Part shown: positions 16,868 to 24,459 of the stretch, in pieces
Position numbering within the stretch: the stretch's first letter is position 1
How the letters are laid out: the number at the start of each line of letters is the position of its first letter
IMG/VR virus record: IMGVR_UViG_3300021962_000077
Coordinates: 1-64,000 of that record
DNA: 64,000 nucleotides
Origin: a virus
Direction: 5' to 3' (one strand)
Translations under genes and position numbers: made by a program
Notes under the pieces: generated by a model
Databases searched by the model: none
Told to the model about the DNA's origin: nothing
The model's input: the letters and a program-made list of their open reading frames with translations, nothing else

Positions 16868-17338
16868 GTGAGCACAATCGTTTGGATCCTAGGTTTTCTA
16901 CCTGATACATTGTTTGTAATGATTGCTTACCTCTGTTGGGGTGCAGGACTTGCACTGTATGTGGCCAGTAAGTTAGTTAAATGGATTCCAATGATGAGTA
17001 CCTATAAACTTCCATCTGAAATTATAGGTGTTCTTGCACTTATGTTTGGCAGTTACTTATTTGGTAGTCACGCAACTAATCTTCTATGGGAAGAGCGTGT
17101 AAAAGAAATGGAAGCCAAAGTAGCTGCTGCTGAAGCGCAAAGTAAGGAAGTCAATACAAAAATTGTCACTAAAGTAATAACAAAAACACAAATTGTTAAA
17201 ACTAGAGGTGAAGATATAGTAAAGTATGTTGATCGCGAAGTTATCAAATATGATGAAAAATTTGCCAAGGGCGGTCAATGCGAAATACCTAAAGAATTTA
17301 TTAAAGCACACAATGATGCTGCCGAGGCGCCAAAATGA
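16868..17338 (+). CDS. Inner-membrane spanin (i-spanin, Rz-like)
   Basis: 156 residues, GTG start. Two hydrophobic helices (about 5-35 and 50-68) are followed by a long charged periplasmic coiled coil (WEERVKEMEAKVAAAEAQSK), ending in CEIPKEFIKAHNDAAE, which resembles the Rz C-terminal (C-x-(I/L/V)-P-x2-F-(I/V)-x2-H-(N/D)-x-AA). Most i-spanins have one N-terminal helix; two here is unusual. It overlaps the o-spanin by ATGA. With its partner it would fuse inner and outer membranes at lysis. Confidence 0.78.
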   Translation: MSTIVWILGFLPDTLFVMIAYLCWGAGLALYVASKLVKWIPMMSTYKLPSEIIGVLALMFGSYLFGSHATNLLWEERVKEMEAKVAAAEAQSKEVNTKIVTKVITKTQIVKTRGEDIVKYVDREVIKYDEKFAKGGQCEIPKEFIKAHNDAAEAPK

Positions 17339-17598
17339 AAATAGTTAGTATCTTATTGTTATCATTGTTAGTAGGTTGTTCAACAACAGTACCAGTTACA
17401 GCTAAATTTCCTGAAGTTCCAGAAAGGTTATTAGAAAAATGCCCTCAATTAAAAAAATTAGAAGAAGAAGCAAAGTTAAGCGACATATCAAAAACAGTAA
17501 CCGTTAACTATACAACATATTATGAATGTGCTGTTAAAAATGACGCATGGATAGAATGGTATCAAATACAAAAACAAATTTTTGAAAGTGTAAAATAA
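17335..17598 (+). CDS. Outer-membrane lipoprotein spanin (o-spanin, Rz1-like)
   Basis: 87 residues. The N-terminal lipoprotein signal has the lipobox LLVGCST (Cys about 15). The mature part has a conserved-looking CPQLKKLEEEAKLSD segment and a C-terminal tyrosine/tryptophan-rich helix. Position directly after the i-spanin with a 4-nt overlap supports the pairing. It would sit on the inner leaflet of the outer membrane, implying a Gram-negative host. Confidence 0.82.
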   Translation: MKIVSILLLSLLVGCSTTVPVTAKFPEVPERLLEKCPQLKKLEEEAKLSDISKTVTVNYTTYYECAVKNDAWIEWYQIQKQIFESVK

Positions 17599-17608
17599 AG
17601 GAGTAGAT

Positions 17609-18106
17609 ATGCCTGATCAAGTGCAAGAACCAGAAAAGAAAAAAGACGAAGATTGGATGCAGAAGAAATGGCGTCCTGCTATGGGTTGGCTATACATGTT
17701 AGTATGCTTTTGTGACATGATTGTGTTTCCCGTCCTTTGGAGTATATTACAAGCCATACAAAAAGTACCTATTACACAATGGAACCCATTGTCGTTACAA
17801 GGTGCAGGGTTATTCCATGTGGCCATGGGTGCTGTACTAGGTATTGCAGCATTTGGTCGTACACAAGAAAAAATTGCTGGTGCTGCTGCTAATCCATCGC
17901 CTACATCATTTACTCCACCACCAGCTGCGCCTGCTGCTAGCGGATTTGGTATGCCAACACAAACTTATAACCCGCCAGCGCAAACATTTAGTCCACCTCC
18001 ATCGCCCCCTAGTAGCTTCGGCGGTGGGTTTGGAAGTCCGGCACCAATATCAACTACTGCAAGCGGGAAGAAAATTATCCCAACAGATCCAGATCCAGTT
18101 CTATAA
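17609..18106 (+). CDS. Holin, GTA/3TM-type, with Pro-rich tail
   Basis: 165 residues, RBS AAAGGAG. The region RPAMGWLYMLVCFCDMIVFP, LWSILQAIQK and LQGAGLFHVAMGAVLGIAAF with RTQEKI matches the holin family known from gene-transfer-agent and phage lysis modules. Two or three helices are predicted. A ~70-residue Pro/Ala/Ser-rich C-terminal tail (PPPAAPAAS, SPPPSPPS) extends past the usual end. It completes a lysis set with the upstream endolysin and spanins. Confidence 0.82.
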   Translation: MPDQVQEPEKKKDEDWMQKKWRPAMGWLYMLVCFCDMIVFPVLWSILQAIQKVPITQWNPLSLQGAGLFHVAMGAVLGIAAFGRTQEKIAGAAANPSPTSFTPPPAAPAASGFGMPTQTYNPPAQTFSPPPSPPSSFGGGFGSPAPISTTASGKKIIPTDPDPVL

Positions 18107-18116
18107 AGGAAATATT

Positions 18117-18329
18117 ATGAAAAAATTATTAGCACTATTAGCACTAACACTAGCTTCAACTGCTTTTGCAGGTGGTGAAATTAAGGAAATTTGTAAAGAT
18201 AAAGTTGACAAGGCCGGCAAACCAGTCTTAGACAAAAAGACCAAAAAGCCTGTTCAAGACTGTAAAAAAATCAAAGTTCATAAAAAGGTAGAAGGCGATA
18301 AGGTTCCAGAACCAGCCAAAAAGAAATAA
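18117..18329 (+). CDS. Small secreted Lys-rich protein
   Basis: 70 residues from the ATG at 18117, with RBS AAAGGA; longer upstream frames overlap the holin. A Sec signal peptide is clear (KKLLALLALTLASTAFAGG, cleavage likely after AFA). The mature ~50 residues are very Lys-rich with two Cys (EICKD, QDCKK) and an imperfect repeat K-x-G-K-P-V-(L/Q)-D. Periplasmic location is expected. Function unknown; being last in the lysis operon suggests a role at or before lysis. Confidence 0.65.
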   Translation: MKKLLALLALTLASTAFAGGEIKEICKDKVDKAGKPVLDKKTKKPVQDCKKIKVHKKVEGDKVPEPAKKK

Positions 18330-18341
18330 TCTACCAAACTT

Positions 18342-18370
18342 TTGACAAAGCAAGGCCATGGCAGTATAAT
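18342..18370 (+). promoter_or_regulatory. Consensus sigma-70 promoter for dnaJ
   Basis: TTGACA (18342-18347), 17-bp spacer, TATAAT (18365-18370), both perfect. Expected +1 about 18377. Confidence 0.92.
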
Positions 18371-18392
18371 TACTGTTGTACCTTGCTTTTTT
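18347..18392 (+). terminator. Terminator of lysis operon, enclosing a promoter
   Basis: 9-bp perfect stem AAAGCAAGG (18347-18355) / CCTTGCTTT (18381-18389) followed by TTT. The 25-nt loop contains the -10 box of the dnaJ promoter. RNA reading through from upstream forms the full hairpin; RNA starting at about 18377 does not. Confidence 0.75.
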
Positions 18393-18408
18393 AATTGTGA
18401 GATAAAAT

Positions 18409-19242
18409 ATGGATTACTATGAAACACTAGGCGTAAGAAAAAACGCCACCCAAGAAGAAATTAAAAAGGCCTACAGAAGCCTAGCAAATAAACACCATCC
18501 TGATAAAGGGGGAGATCAAGCTAAATTTAAAGACATTAGTGTGGCCTATGATACACTCAGTGACCCGCAAAAACGTCAAGAATATGATATGGGTGGAAGT
18601 CAAAACATTCATATCAATAGCGGCAATTTTCACGATGTATTTAATAATGCTTTTCAATTCCATTTTGGAGGAGGGCATCCATTTGGAGATATATTTGGAC
18701 GTAGGCAGCATCGAAATCGAGACTTAAACATACAATGTCAAGTTACACTACTTGACTCGTTTTCTGGTAAACAGTTTGAAGCTAGTTACACATTACCTAG
18801 TGGAAAAAATCAAACAGTAGTAATTAATGTGCCGCCCGGAGTAGACAATGGAGGTACTATAAGATACCAAGGGCTAGGGGACGATAGTATTCCTGGTATC
18901 CCTCGTGGAGATCTAAATGTCACTGTGATAATTATTCCAGATTCTAAATACGTGCGGCATAATGATGATCTGTATACTAATTTAGAAATAAATCCAATCG
19001 AAGCTATGATTGGCACTAGAAAGACTGTAAAAAATATAGACGGACAAGTGCTGAATATCGATGTACGTGCAGGAGTAAGTGATGGTACAGAATATGCAAG
19101 GGCAGGTATGGGATTTCCAAATATGCGAGGAGGAGCACGGGGAAGATTTGTTATAGTTGTAAAAATTAAAGCTCCGGCTGTGACCAATCCAGACTTAATA
19201 AAAAAATTGCAAAAAATTAACGAAGAAATCAACGGCTCTTGA
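18409..19242 (+). CDS. DnaJ-like (type II Hsp40) co-chaperone
   Basis: 277 residues. The J domain (1-65) has HPD at 30-32 for stimulating DnaK. A Gly/Phe linker ([14 protein letters not shown]) follows, then two C-terminal substrate-binding beta domains with [18 protein letters not shown] and [19 protein letters not shown]. The four CxxCxGxG zinc repeats of type I DnaJ are absent, so it is the CbpA/DnaJB type. It has its own strong host-type promoter, suggesting early expression. The stop codon lies in the -35 box of the next promoter. Confidence 0.9.
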   Translation: MDYYETLGVRKNATQEEIKKAYRSLANKHHPDKGGDQAKFKDISVAYDTLSDPQKRQEYDMGGSQNIHINSGNFHDVFNNAFQFHFGGGHPFGDIFGRRQHRNRDLNIQCQVTLLDSFSGKQFEASYTLPSGKNQTVVINVPPGVDNGGTIRYQGLGDDSIPGIPRGDLNVTVIIIPDSKYVRHNDDLYTNLEINPIEAMIGTRKTVKNIDGQVLNIDVRAGVSDGTEYARAGMGFPNMRGGARGRFVIVVKIKAPAVTNPDLIKKLQKINEEINGS

Positions 19243-19266
19243 CATAAATCAAAAAGAGTGTATAAT
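19239..19266 (+). promoter_or_regulatory. Consensus sigma-70 promoter for clpA-like gene
   Basis: TTGACA (19239-19244), 16-bp spacer, TATAAT (19261-19266). The dnaJ stop TGA is inside the -35 box. It lies 23 nt upstream of the ATG at 19290. Confidence 0.9.
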
Positions 19267-19289
19267 AACTGTAGTAAAAAGGAATTCAA

Positions 19290-21551
19290 ATGGTAGAGCC
19301 TAGCAATGATTTACAAATGGTTTTTGAAAAAGCCATAAGTGTAGCCAAACAACTTCAGCATGAATATTTGACAATTGAACATTTGTTATTTGCCATGCTA
19401 TGCGAAGAAAGTTTTAGTAATTGTATTTCAGGATACGGTGCAGACCCTGAGTACATAAAAAAGAATTTAGAACATTATTTGAAAAATAAATGTGATGAAA
19501 TAGTAGGGGCTAGTACAGATGTTAAACCTCGAAAAACACAAACGGTAGAACGTGTATTAAATCGTGCATTTACACAAGTTTTATTCAATGGTCGTCAAAA
19601 AATTGAACCCACAGATGTTTTTGTTGCTATGATGGCTGAAAAACGTAGTTGGAGTTACTACTACATTCAGCAAGCAGAAATAGACAAAGATAAATTTGCC
19701 GAATATATCAACAGTGGAATAGAAAGTGACGAAGAAGAACAAGTGCCAGACAATCATGCAGATAAAGCATTAAAAGCATTTACCACAAATCTAAACGATG
19801 CTGTTAAGAAAAATAAAGTAGATCCAGTAATTGGCAGAATTGAAGAACTGGAAAATATAAGCCTTGCATTGGGTAGACGCAGTAAGAATAATGTTATTCT
19901 TGTTGGAGATCCTGGTGTAGGTAAAACTGCCATTGCAGAAGGTCTAGCATTTAACATTGTTAAAGGTGCAGTTCCAGAATTTCTTAAAGACTATCAAGTG
20001 TTTAATTTAGACATTAGTGCTATGTTAGCAGGTAGCAAATATCGTGGAGATTTCGAAGAAAGATTTAAACTTGTACTAAAAGGCCTACAAAAGAAAGGTA
20101 AAACAGTACTGTTCATTGACGAAGCACACATGATTAGTGGTGCAGGTTCGGCTAGCAATAGTGCTAACGATCTTAGCAATATGATGAAACCTGCTCTAAG
20201 TAAAGGTAATATCAAAGTAATTGCCAGCACTACTTGGGAAGAATATCGCAAACACTTCGAAAAGGATCGCGCATTGATGCGTCGATTCCAACGTATTACT
20301 GTAGACGAGCCTACTACAGAAGTTACACTACAGATACTTAAAGGCATCAAAAAATATTATGAACAATTTCATAATACAAAAATTAAAGATGATGCTCTAC
20401 AGGCTGCAATTAAACTTAGTGTAAGATATCAAACAGATAAAAAATTACCTGACAAAGCAATCGACTTAATCGACTTGGCTTGCAGCCGATTTAATCTTAA
20501 ACTAGCAGATGAAAGAGTGGTAACTGAAAATGAAATTCAATTTGAAATAGCCAAACTTCTTCAAATGCCTGAAGAACAGATCAGAGAAGCAGAAGATGTA
20601 GGCTTAGTAAAATTAGAAGATCAATTATCAGGAGAAGTTTATGGACAAGGCAAAGCAATTACAGAAATTGTTGATAAGATTCTTGTTGCTAGGGCTGGAC
20701 TTAAACCAGAAAACAAACCAGTTGGGAGTTTTGTATTCATGGGGCCAACCGGTTGCGGCAAAACAGAAACTGCTAAAGCTCTAAGTAAACACCTTGGTGT
20801 AAAACTTATTAGATTTGATATGAGTGAATATCAAGAAAAACACAGTATAAGTAAACTGATCGGTAGTCCTCCTGGGTATGTTGGCTTTGAAGAAAATGCC
20901 GGTCTGTTAATTACTCAGGTACAAGAGTCACCTAACTGTGTTTTATTATTCGATGAAATTGAAAAATCGCATCCTGATGTGAGTACAGTATTATTACAAA
21001 TGATGGATAACGGATTTGTTACAGGATCAAATGGGAAACGTGCTGATTGCAGAAATGTTATTTTAATTCTGACAACAAATCTTGGGGCTCAAGAAGCTGA
21101 AAAAAATACCATAGGTTTTGGTCGTCAAGAAAAAGATCATGATGATAAAGATCTTAAGAAATTCTTTACTCCAGAGTTCCGTAATAGACTCGATGCGATT
21201 GTTACATTTAATAAACTAAACAAAGAGACTATGGTTAAAATTATTCATAAGTTTGTTGATGAATTAAAAGATCAAGTCAAAGATAAAAGCATACGTGTTA
21301 AAATCGACTCTGCTGCTACAGAGTGGTTAATTGAAAAAGGGTTTGACGCTAAGATGGGTGCAAGACCGTTACAGCGTGTTATTGATAAAGAAATTAAACG
21401 TCCTATGGCTAGGTTAATGCTATTTGGAGATTTAAAACAAGGCGGTAGTTTAAGTATTACTGTTAAAGATGATCAAATTTTCTTAGTAGCAAAACCAAAA
21501 GCAGTTCGGATACCATTATTAACTGTGGAAAAGACAAGTGATACGGTGTAA
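19290..21551 (+). CDS. ClpA-like AAA+ unfoldase with ClpP-docking loop
   Basis: 753 residues, RBS AAAAGGAA. Order: N-terminal Clp_N-like repeat domain (YLTIEHLLFAMLCEES), D1 with Walker A GDPGVGKTAIAEG (about 206) and Walker B VLFIDEAH, D2 with Walker A GPTGCGKTETAKAL (about 484) and Walker B LLFDEIEKSHPDV. The long ClpB middle domain is absent, so it is ClpA/C-class rather than a disaggregase. At about residues 608-610 it has IGF, in the D2 loop where ClpA has IGL and ClpX has IGF for docking to ClpP. No phage ClpP is seen in the window, so it could redirect host ClpP. Confidence 0.9.
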   Translation: MVEPSNDLQMVFEKAISVAKQLQHEYLTIEHLLFAMLCEESFSNCISGYGADPEYIKKNLEHYLKNKCDEIVGASTDVKPRKTQTVERVLNRAFTQVLFNGRQKIEPTDVFVAMMAEKRSWSYYYIQQAEIDKDKFAEYINSGIESDEEEQVPDNHADKALKAFTTNLNDAVKKNKVDPVIGRIEELENISLALGRRSKNNVILVGDPGVGKTAIAEGLAFNIVKGAVPEFLKDYQVFNLDISAMLAGSKYRGDFEERFKLVLKGLQKKGKTVLFIDEAHMISGAGSASNSANDLSNMMKPALSKGNIKVIASTTWEEYRKHFEKDRALMRRFQRITVDEPTTEVTLQILKGIKKYYEQFHNTKIKDDALQAAIKLSVRYQTDKKLPDKAIDLIDLACSRFNLKLADERVVTENEIQFEIAKLLQMPEEQIREAEDVGLVKLEDQLSGEVYGQGKAITEIVDKILVARAGLKPENKPVGSFVFMGPTGCGKTETAKALSKHLGVKLIRFDMSEYQEKHSISKLIGSPPGYVGFEENAGLLITQVQESPNCVLLFDEIEKSHPDVSTVLLQMMDNGFVTGSNGKRADCRNVILILTTNLGAQEAEKNTIGFGRQEKDHDDKDLKKFFTPEFRNRLDAIVTFNKLNKETMVKIIHKFVDELKDQVKDKSIRVKIDSAATEWLIEKGFDAKMGARPLQRVIDKEIKRPMARLMLFGDLKQGGSLSITVKDDQIFLVAKPKAVRIPLLTVEKTSDTV

Positions 21552-22173
21552 AGAAACTAAAAAACTGTTCATGGACGAGTATGCTTACAAGGCAGTATTA
21601 GTTGTTCCAGGAGCACACTGGTTTAGATCAAATGATTTGGATGGTGTTAGTAAAAGAATACGTGCCCTAAAACGCGGTGGTAGTCCCTACAAGTCTGGTT
21701 TTATTACTATAAAAAATGAAGATGATCTACAGTATATAGAAAAACTTGTCAAAGTATTAAAGCAGATGACTGACTTTAATATTAGAGTTGAGATCCCGTT
21801 AGTCAGTGTCTATACTAATTTACCAACAGACATTGACAAATTATGTAGTTTAGATTCAGAACGAGTCAAATATATATCTAAACCTCCTAGCCAAGGACTA
21901 GATAAAAATATAGTTGTTATGAATCGTACAGGTTGGGATTTTAAAATAACACTAGGACCAACTAGCCAAAATTACAGTAATTTTGTCGAATGGGCAGAAA
22001 ACGGGAAAGATCTTGTTAAATTAACAGGCAGCGCAAAGAGAGCTCTAATGCGTGACTCCCACTGGGGCGGCAGTCATTTTTATGCTAAAAACGACAAAGC
22101 AGTTACTATGACTCGTGTGTTTTTAGGCGATACAATCAGTAGAGTCGATCAAGTAGTTAATCTTAAAGATTAG
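21538..22173 (+). CDS. Conserved T4-like hypothetical protein
   Basis: 211 residues from a GTG overlapping the previous gene by 14 nt (a GGAAAAG RBS precedes); an ATG at 21571 is an alternative start. The segment YKAVLVVPGAHWFRSNDLDG resembles a conserved protein of T4-like marine phages. Mixed alpha/beta with no catalytic motif recognised. Function unknown. Confidence 0.6.
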   Translation: MIRCKETKKLFMDEYAYKAVLVVPGAHWFRSNDLDGVSKRIRALKRGGSPYKSGFITIKNEDDLQYIEKLVKVLKQMTDFNIRVEIPLVSVYTNLPTDIDKLCSLDSERVKYISKPPSQGLDKNIVVMNRTGWDFKITLGPTSQNYSNFVEWAENGKDLVKLTGSAKRALMRDSHWGGSHFYAKNDKAVTMTRVFLGDTISRVDQVVNLKD

Positions 22174-22227
22174 GAAATATCTGTATACTGCGTTTACGAT
22201 AAATACATTGTAAATGCAGGATATTTC
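22174..22227 (+). promoter_or_regulatory. RBS-sequestering hairpin with late promoter box in its loop
   Basis: GAAATATC (22174-22181), a 6-nt bulge, and CTGCGTTTAC (22188-22197) pair with GTAAATGCAG + GATATTTC (22210-22227): 18 bp including one G-U. The RBS AGGA (22218-22221) is inside the 3' arm. The loop carries GATAAATA (22198-22205), a T4-late-like box; its start (about 22211) would remove the 5' arm and free the RBS. Confidence 0.6.
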
Positions 22228-22229
22228 TT

Positions 22230-22577
22230 ATGAAAATAATAGAGCTATTTGAGGACTTTCAACTACCTTCAGAAAAAAAGGACGATAAACTACCCTTTGA
22301 TCTTAAAGACGATTTAGAATTCTTCATGCGAAATGACGATGATTTTTATCGTCGTCACTACTATCCTCACATCATCAAATGTAAAAACTATATGGAATCA
22401 GGCAAAAACCTGGGTCCACGTGCATTTAAAAAACTTGTAAACCACGCTTACGAGTGCTATACTAAAAAATTCCCTGTTCGTCAATTACCTGATTCATTAG
22501 AAGAAGACATAGTTAACAAGATATGTTCTAAATTGCATAATGAAGAAGTAAAATATATTAAAGAAAAAGTCTATTGA
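22230..22577 (+). CDS. Hypothetical protein with leader-type N-terminus
   Basis: 115 residues. The N-terminus MKIIELFEDF matches a short hydrophobic/charged leader shared by several genes up to 32 kb. The rest is helical and charged, and looks like a small cytoplasmic domain (LKDDLEFFMRNDDDFYRRHY, ARG-Lys-rich). It is controlled by the hairpin/late-box element just upstream. No family recognised. Confidence 0.6.
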   Translation: MKIIELFEDFQLPSEKKDDKLPFDLKDDLEFFMRNDDDFYRRHYYPHIIKCKNYMESGKNLGPRAFKKLVNHAYECYTKKFPVRQLPDSLEEDIVNKICSKLHNEEVKYIKEKVY

Positions 22578-22578
22578 T

Positions 22579-23310
22579 ATGAAACTCAAAGAAGGCGGCA
22601 ATGTAGTTCCAGGTGCTGTAGAACTTACACGCAAAAATTTTAATACAGCAGTACATAATCTAAAAAAAGTGTTGCCTGACGGTATTAATGTATATCCTAT
22701 TGGATCAGCTGGGCACAAAGAAGTTAGCAGTGACATTGATGCACTTATTGATGCCGGCGAACTTATGGCTGTTTTTCCCGCTAAAGAATTAAAATTAAGT
22801 CGTAAAGCATTAGAAGATTACTTTAAAGAACAAGGCCTGTTTGCTGCTAGAACAGGAGTAAGTATCCACGTTGGTATCCCTACTGGTGAAGGCGATAGCG
22901 TAGTACAAGTAGACTTAATGGCAGTAGAAAATGCTGCCCGCGTACAACCTTTACACACGCATGATTATACCGATCCAACTATGAAAGGTGGAACCTTACA
23001 TGGTATGTGGGCAGATCTTGCCAACCTAAGTTCTTTACCCGATCATTCTAGTTTAATGATGAGTCCATATAAAGGTCTAGTAGACAGAGAAACTAAAGAA
23101 TTAATAACACACGACAAAGACGAGATAGCAAAAATTATTATCGGTCCTACTGCCAGTGCAAGCGACATGGGTAATCCTAAAAGAGTATTAGCCGCGCTAC
23201 AACAATATCCAGACAAGTATAAAGCAATCAAAGACAAATACTTCCCACAAGAAAGTCTAGGCACAGCCAGTTGGTTTAGACAAATGATTAATATTGCGAG
23301 CGTAAAATGA
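22579..23310 (+). CDS. Pol-beta-type nucleotidyltransferase-like protein
   Basis: 243 residues. The superfamily signature is clear: YPIGSAGHKEVSSDIDALID, with GS at 42-43 and the first two metal-binding acids D52 and D54, and a third Asp in the strand VVQVDLM (D112). The N-terminus MKLKEGGN gives LKE-G, a hydrophobic-x-Glu step like the leaders of its neighbours. Substrate unknown; the family includes tRNA CCA-adders, antibiotic nucleotidyltransferases and toxin MNTs. It overlaps the next gene by ATGA. Confidence 0.75.
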   Translation: MKLKEGGNVVPGAVELTRKNFNTAVHNLKKVLPDGINVYPIGSAGHKEVSSDIDALIDAGELMAVFPAKELKLSRKALEDYFKEQGLFAARTGVSIHVGIPTGEGDSVVQVDLMAVENAARVQPLHTHDYTDPTMKGGTLHGMWADLANLSSLPDHSSLMMSPYKGLVDRETKELITHDKDEIAKIIIGPTASASDMGNPKRVLAALQQYPDKYKAIKDKYFPQESLGTASWFRQMINIASVK

Positions 23311-24458
23311 GACTAAGACAACTGTTTGAAGCTGCGCCTCCGGCTGTTGGTCGTAAATATCAACATATTGAAGATCTTGTTTTCACCAATGGTTCAAGTG
23401 GTGGCTTGCATGCCATTGAACGTATGCGTCATATGACAGAAGCAGGTGGCAACATTGAATTAAAATGGGATGGCAGTCCTGTTATATATTGGGGCAGAGA
23501 TGAAGCGGGTAGATTTAGTCTAATACCAAAAAATGCTTGGGAATATCTCAAAAGAGGTAAAACAGAAACTAATACTGGTGCCAAGACAGTAATGAATTCT
23601 GCAGAAGATGTTAGAAATTTTATCATGCAGACCGGCAAAGCAGAACCAGGTAGAGAAGCAGAAAGAAAACAGTACGCTAAACAACTAGCTGATCTTTGGC
23701 ATTTGTTTGAACAGGCTAGTCCTGAACGTGGATTTATTGAAGGCGGTCTATTATTCTTTCCTGGTGCGCCAGCTGTACTAAACAAACAAACACTAGAATG
23801 GGATTTCACTCCTAATATTACCAGTTTCCATATACCAAAAGATTCAGAACTAGGTAAACGTATTGGCAAAGCTAAAGTAATGATTGCTGCCACTGGCTAC
23901 TATGAATCACTGGGTAGTAGTGATGAATCACGTTATCCGAACGCAGAAGAATTATCTACACCCACAGTTATTGTGCAAGGTACTACCTATGTAGAAGAAG
24001 CACCTAATATTCCGCAAGAAGGTCTTGACCGTATAGAAAATTTCATACAAACAAATGCTGCTGCCATTGACGGATTTATTGCAGGTCAGCCTGGTCTAAG
24101 TAAACCAGGTGATGTTCTTTATAAGTTTTACAATCAAAATTTACGAATAGCTGGTGTTAAGCAAAAGTTTATCGATTGGGCTACTGCTAATTTGTCAGCA
24201 GGACAAGCACAAAAGGTAGTAAAAGATCCTAGACTAAATGTTGTATTAGATGCTGTGGAAATGTTAACTAACGAAAAGATGAAGATTATTCAACAGTTAA
24301 GTCAAGGTACACATGGAAATATTAGACAGACTAAACCAGAAGGTTATGTGCAAGCGCATCCAGGAGCACGAGCATCTGGAGAACCGTTTAAACATGATTT
24401 GCCTGGACAGTTTGTCAAGGCTATTGACCAAGCCAATTGGGCTCCAAGGAAAGACTAA
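23307..24458 (+). CDS. Ligase-like protein with KxDG motif
   Basis: 383 residues. MRLRQLFEAA gives LFE-A, a perfect match to the T4 gp21-type site LxE|A. ELKWDGSPVIYWGRDE contains KWDG (K53-G56), like motif I of covalent nucleotidyltransferases (DNA/RNA ligases, where Lys is adenylated). FIEGGLLFFPG could be motif III and EGYVQAH motif IV-like. The assignment is tentative because the later motifs are weak. It lies between two other nucleotidyl-transfer-fold proteins. It resembles a conserved marine T4-like phage family of unknown function. Confidence 0.55.
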   Translation: MRLRQLFEAAPPAVGRKYQHIEDLVFTNGSSGGLHAIERMRHMTEAGGNIELKWDGSPVIYWGRDEAGRFSLIPKNAWEYLKRGKTETNTGAKTVMNSAEDVRNFIMQTGKAEPGREAERKQYAKQLADLWHLFEQASPERGFIEGGLLFFPGAPAVLNKQTLEWDFTPNITSFHIPKDSELGKRIGKAKVMIAATGYYESLGSSDESRYPNAEELSTPTVIVQGTTYVEEAPNIPQEGLDRIENFIQTNAAAIDGFIAGQPGLSKPGDVLYKFYNQNLRIAGVKQKFIDWATANLSAGQAQKVVKDPRLNVVLDAVEMLTNEKMKIIQQLSQGTHGNIRQTKPEGYVQAHPGARASGEPFKHDLPGQFVKAIDQANWAPRKD

Positions 24459-24459
24459 T

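Noticed and set aside
18810-19289. 159-residue - strand ORF opposite dnaJ
   Set aside because: It is a shadow of the + strand dnaJ code, with no RBS or domain. The same applies to other long antisense ORFs (for example 23429-23893, 28955-29275, 19994-20350).
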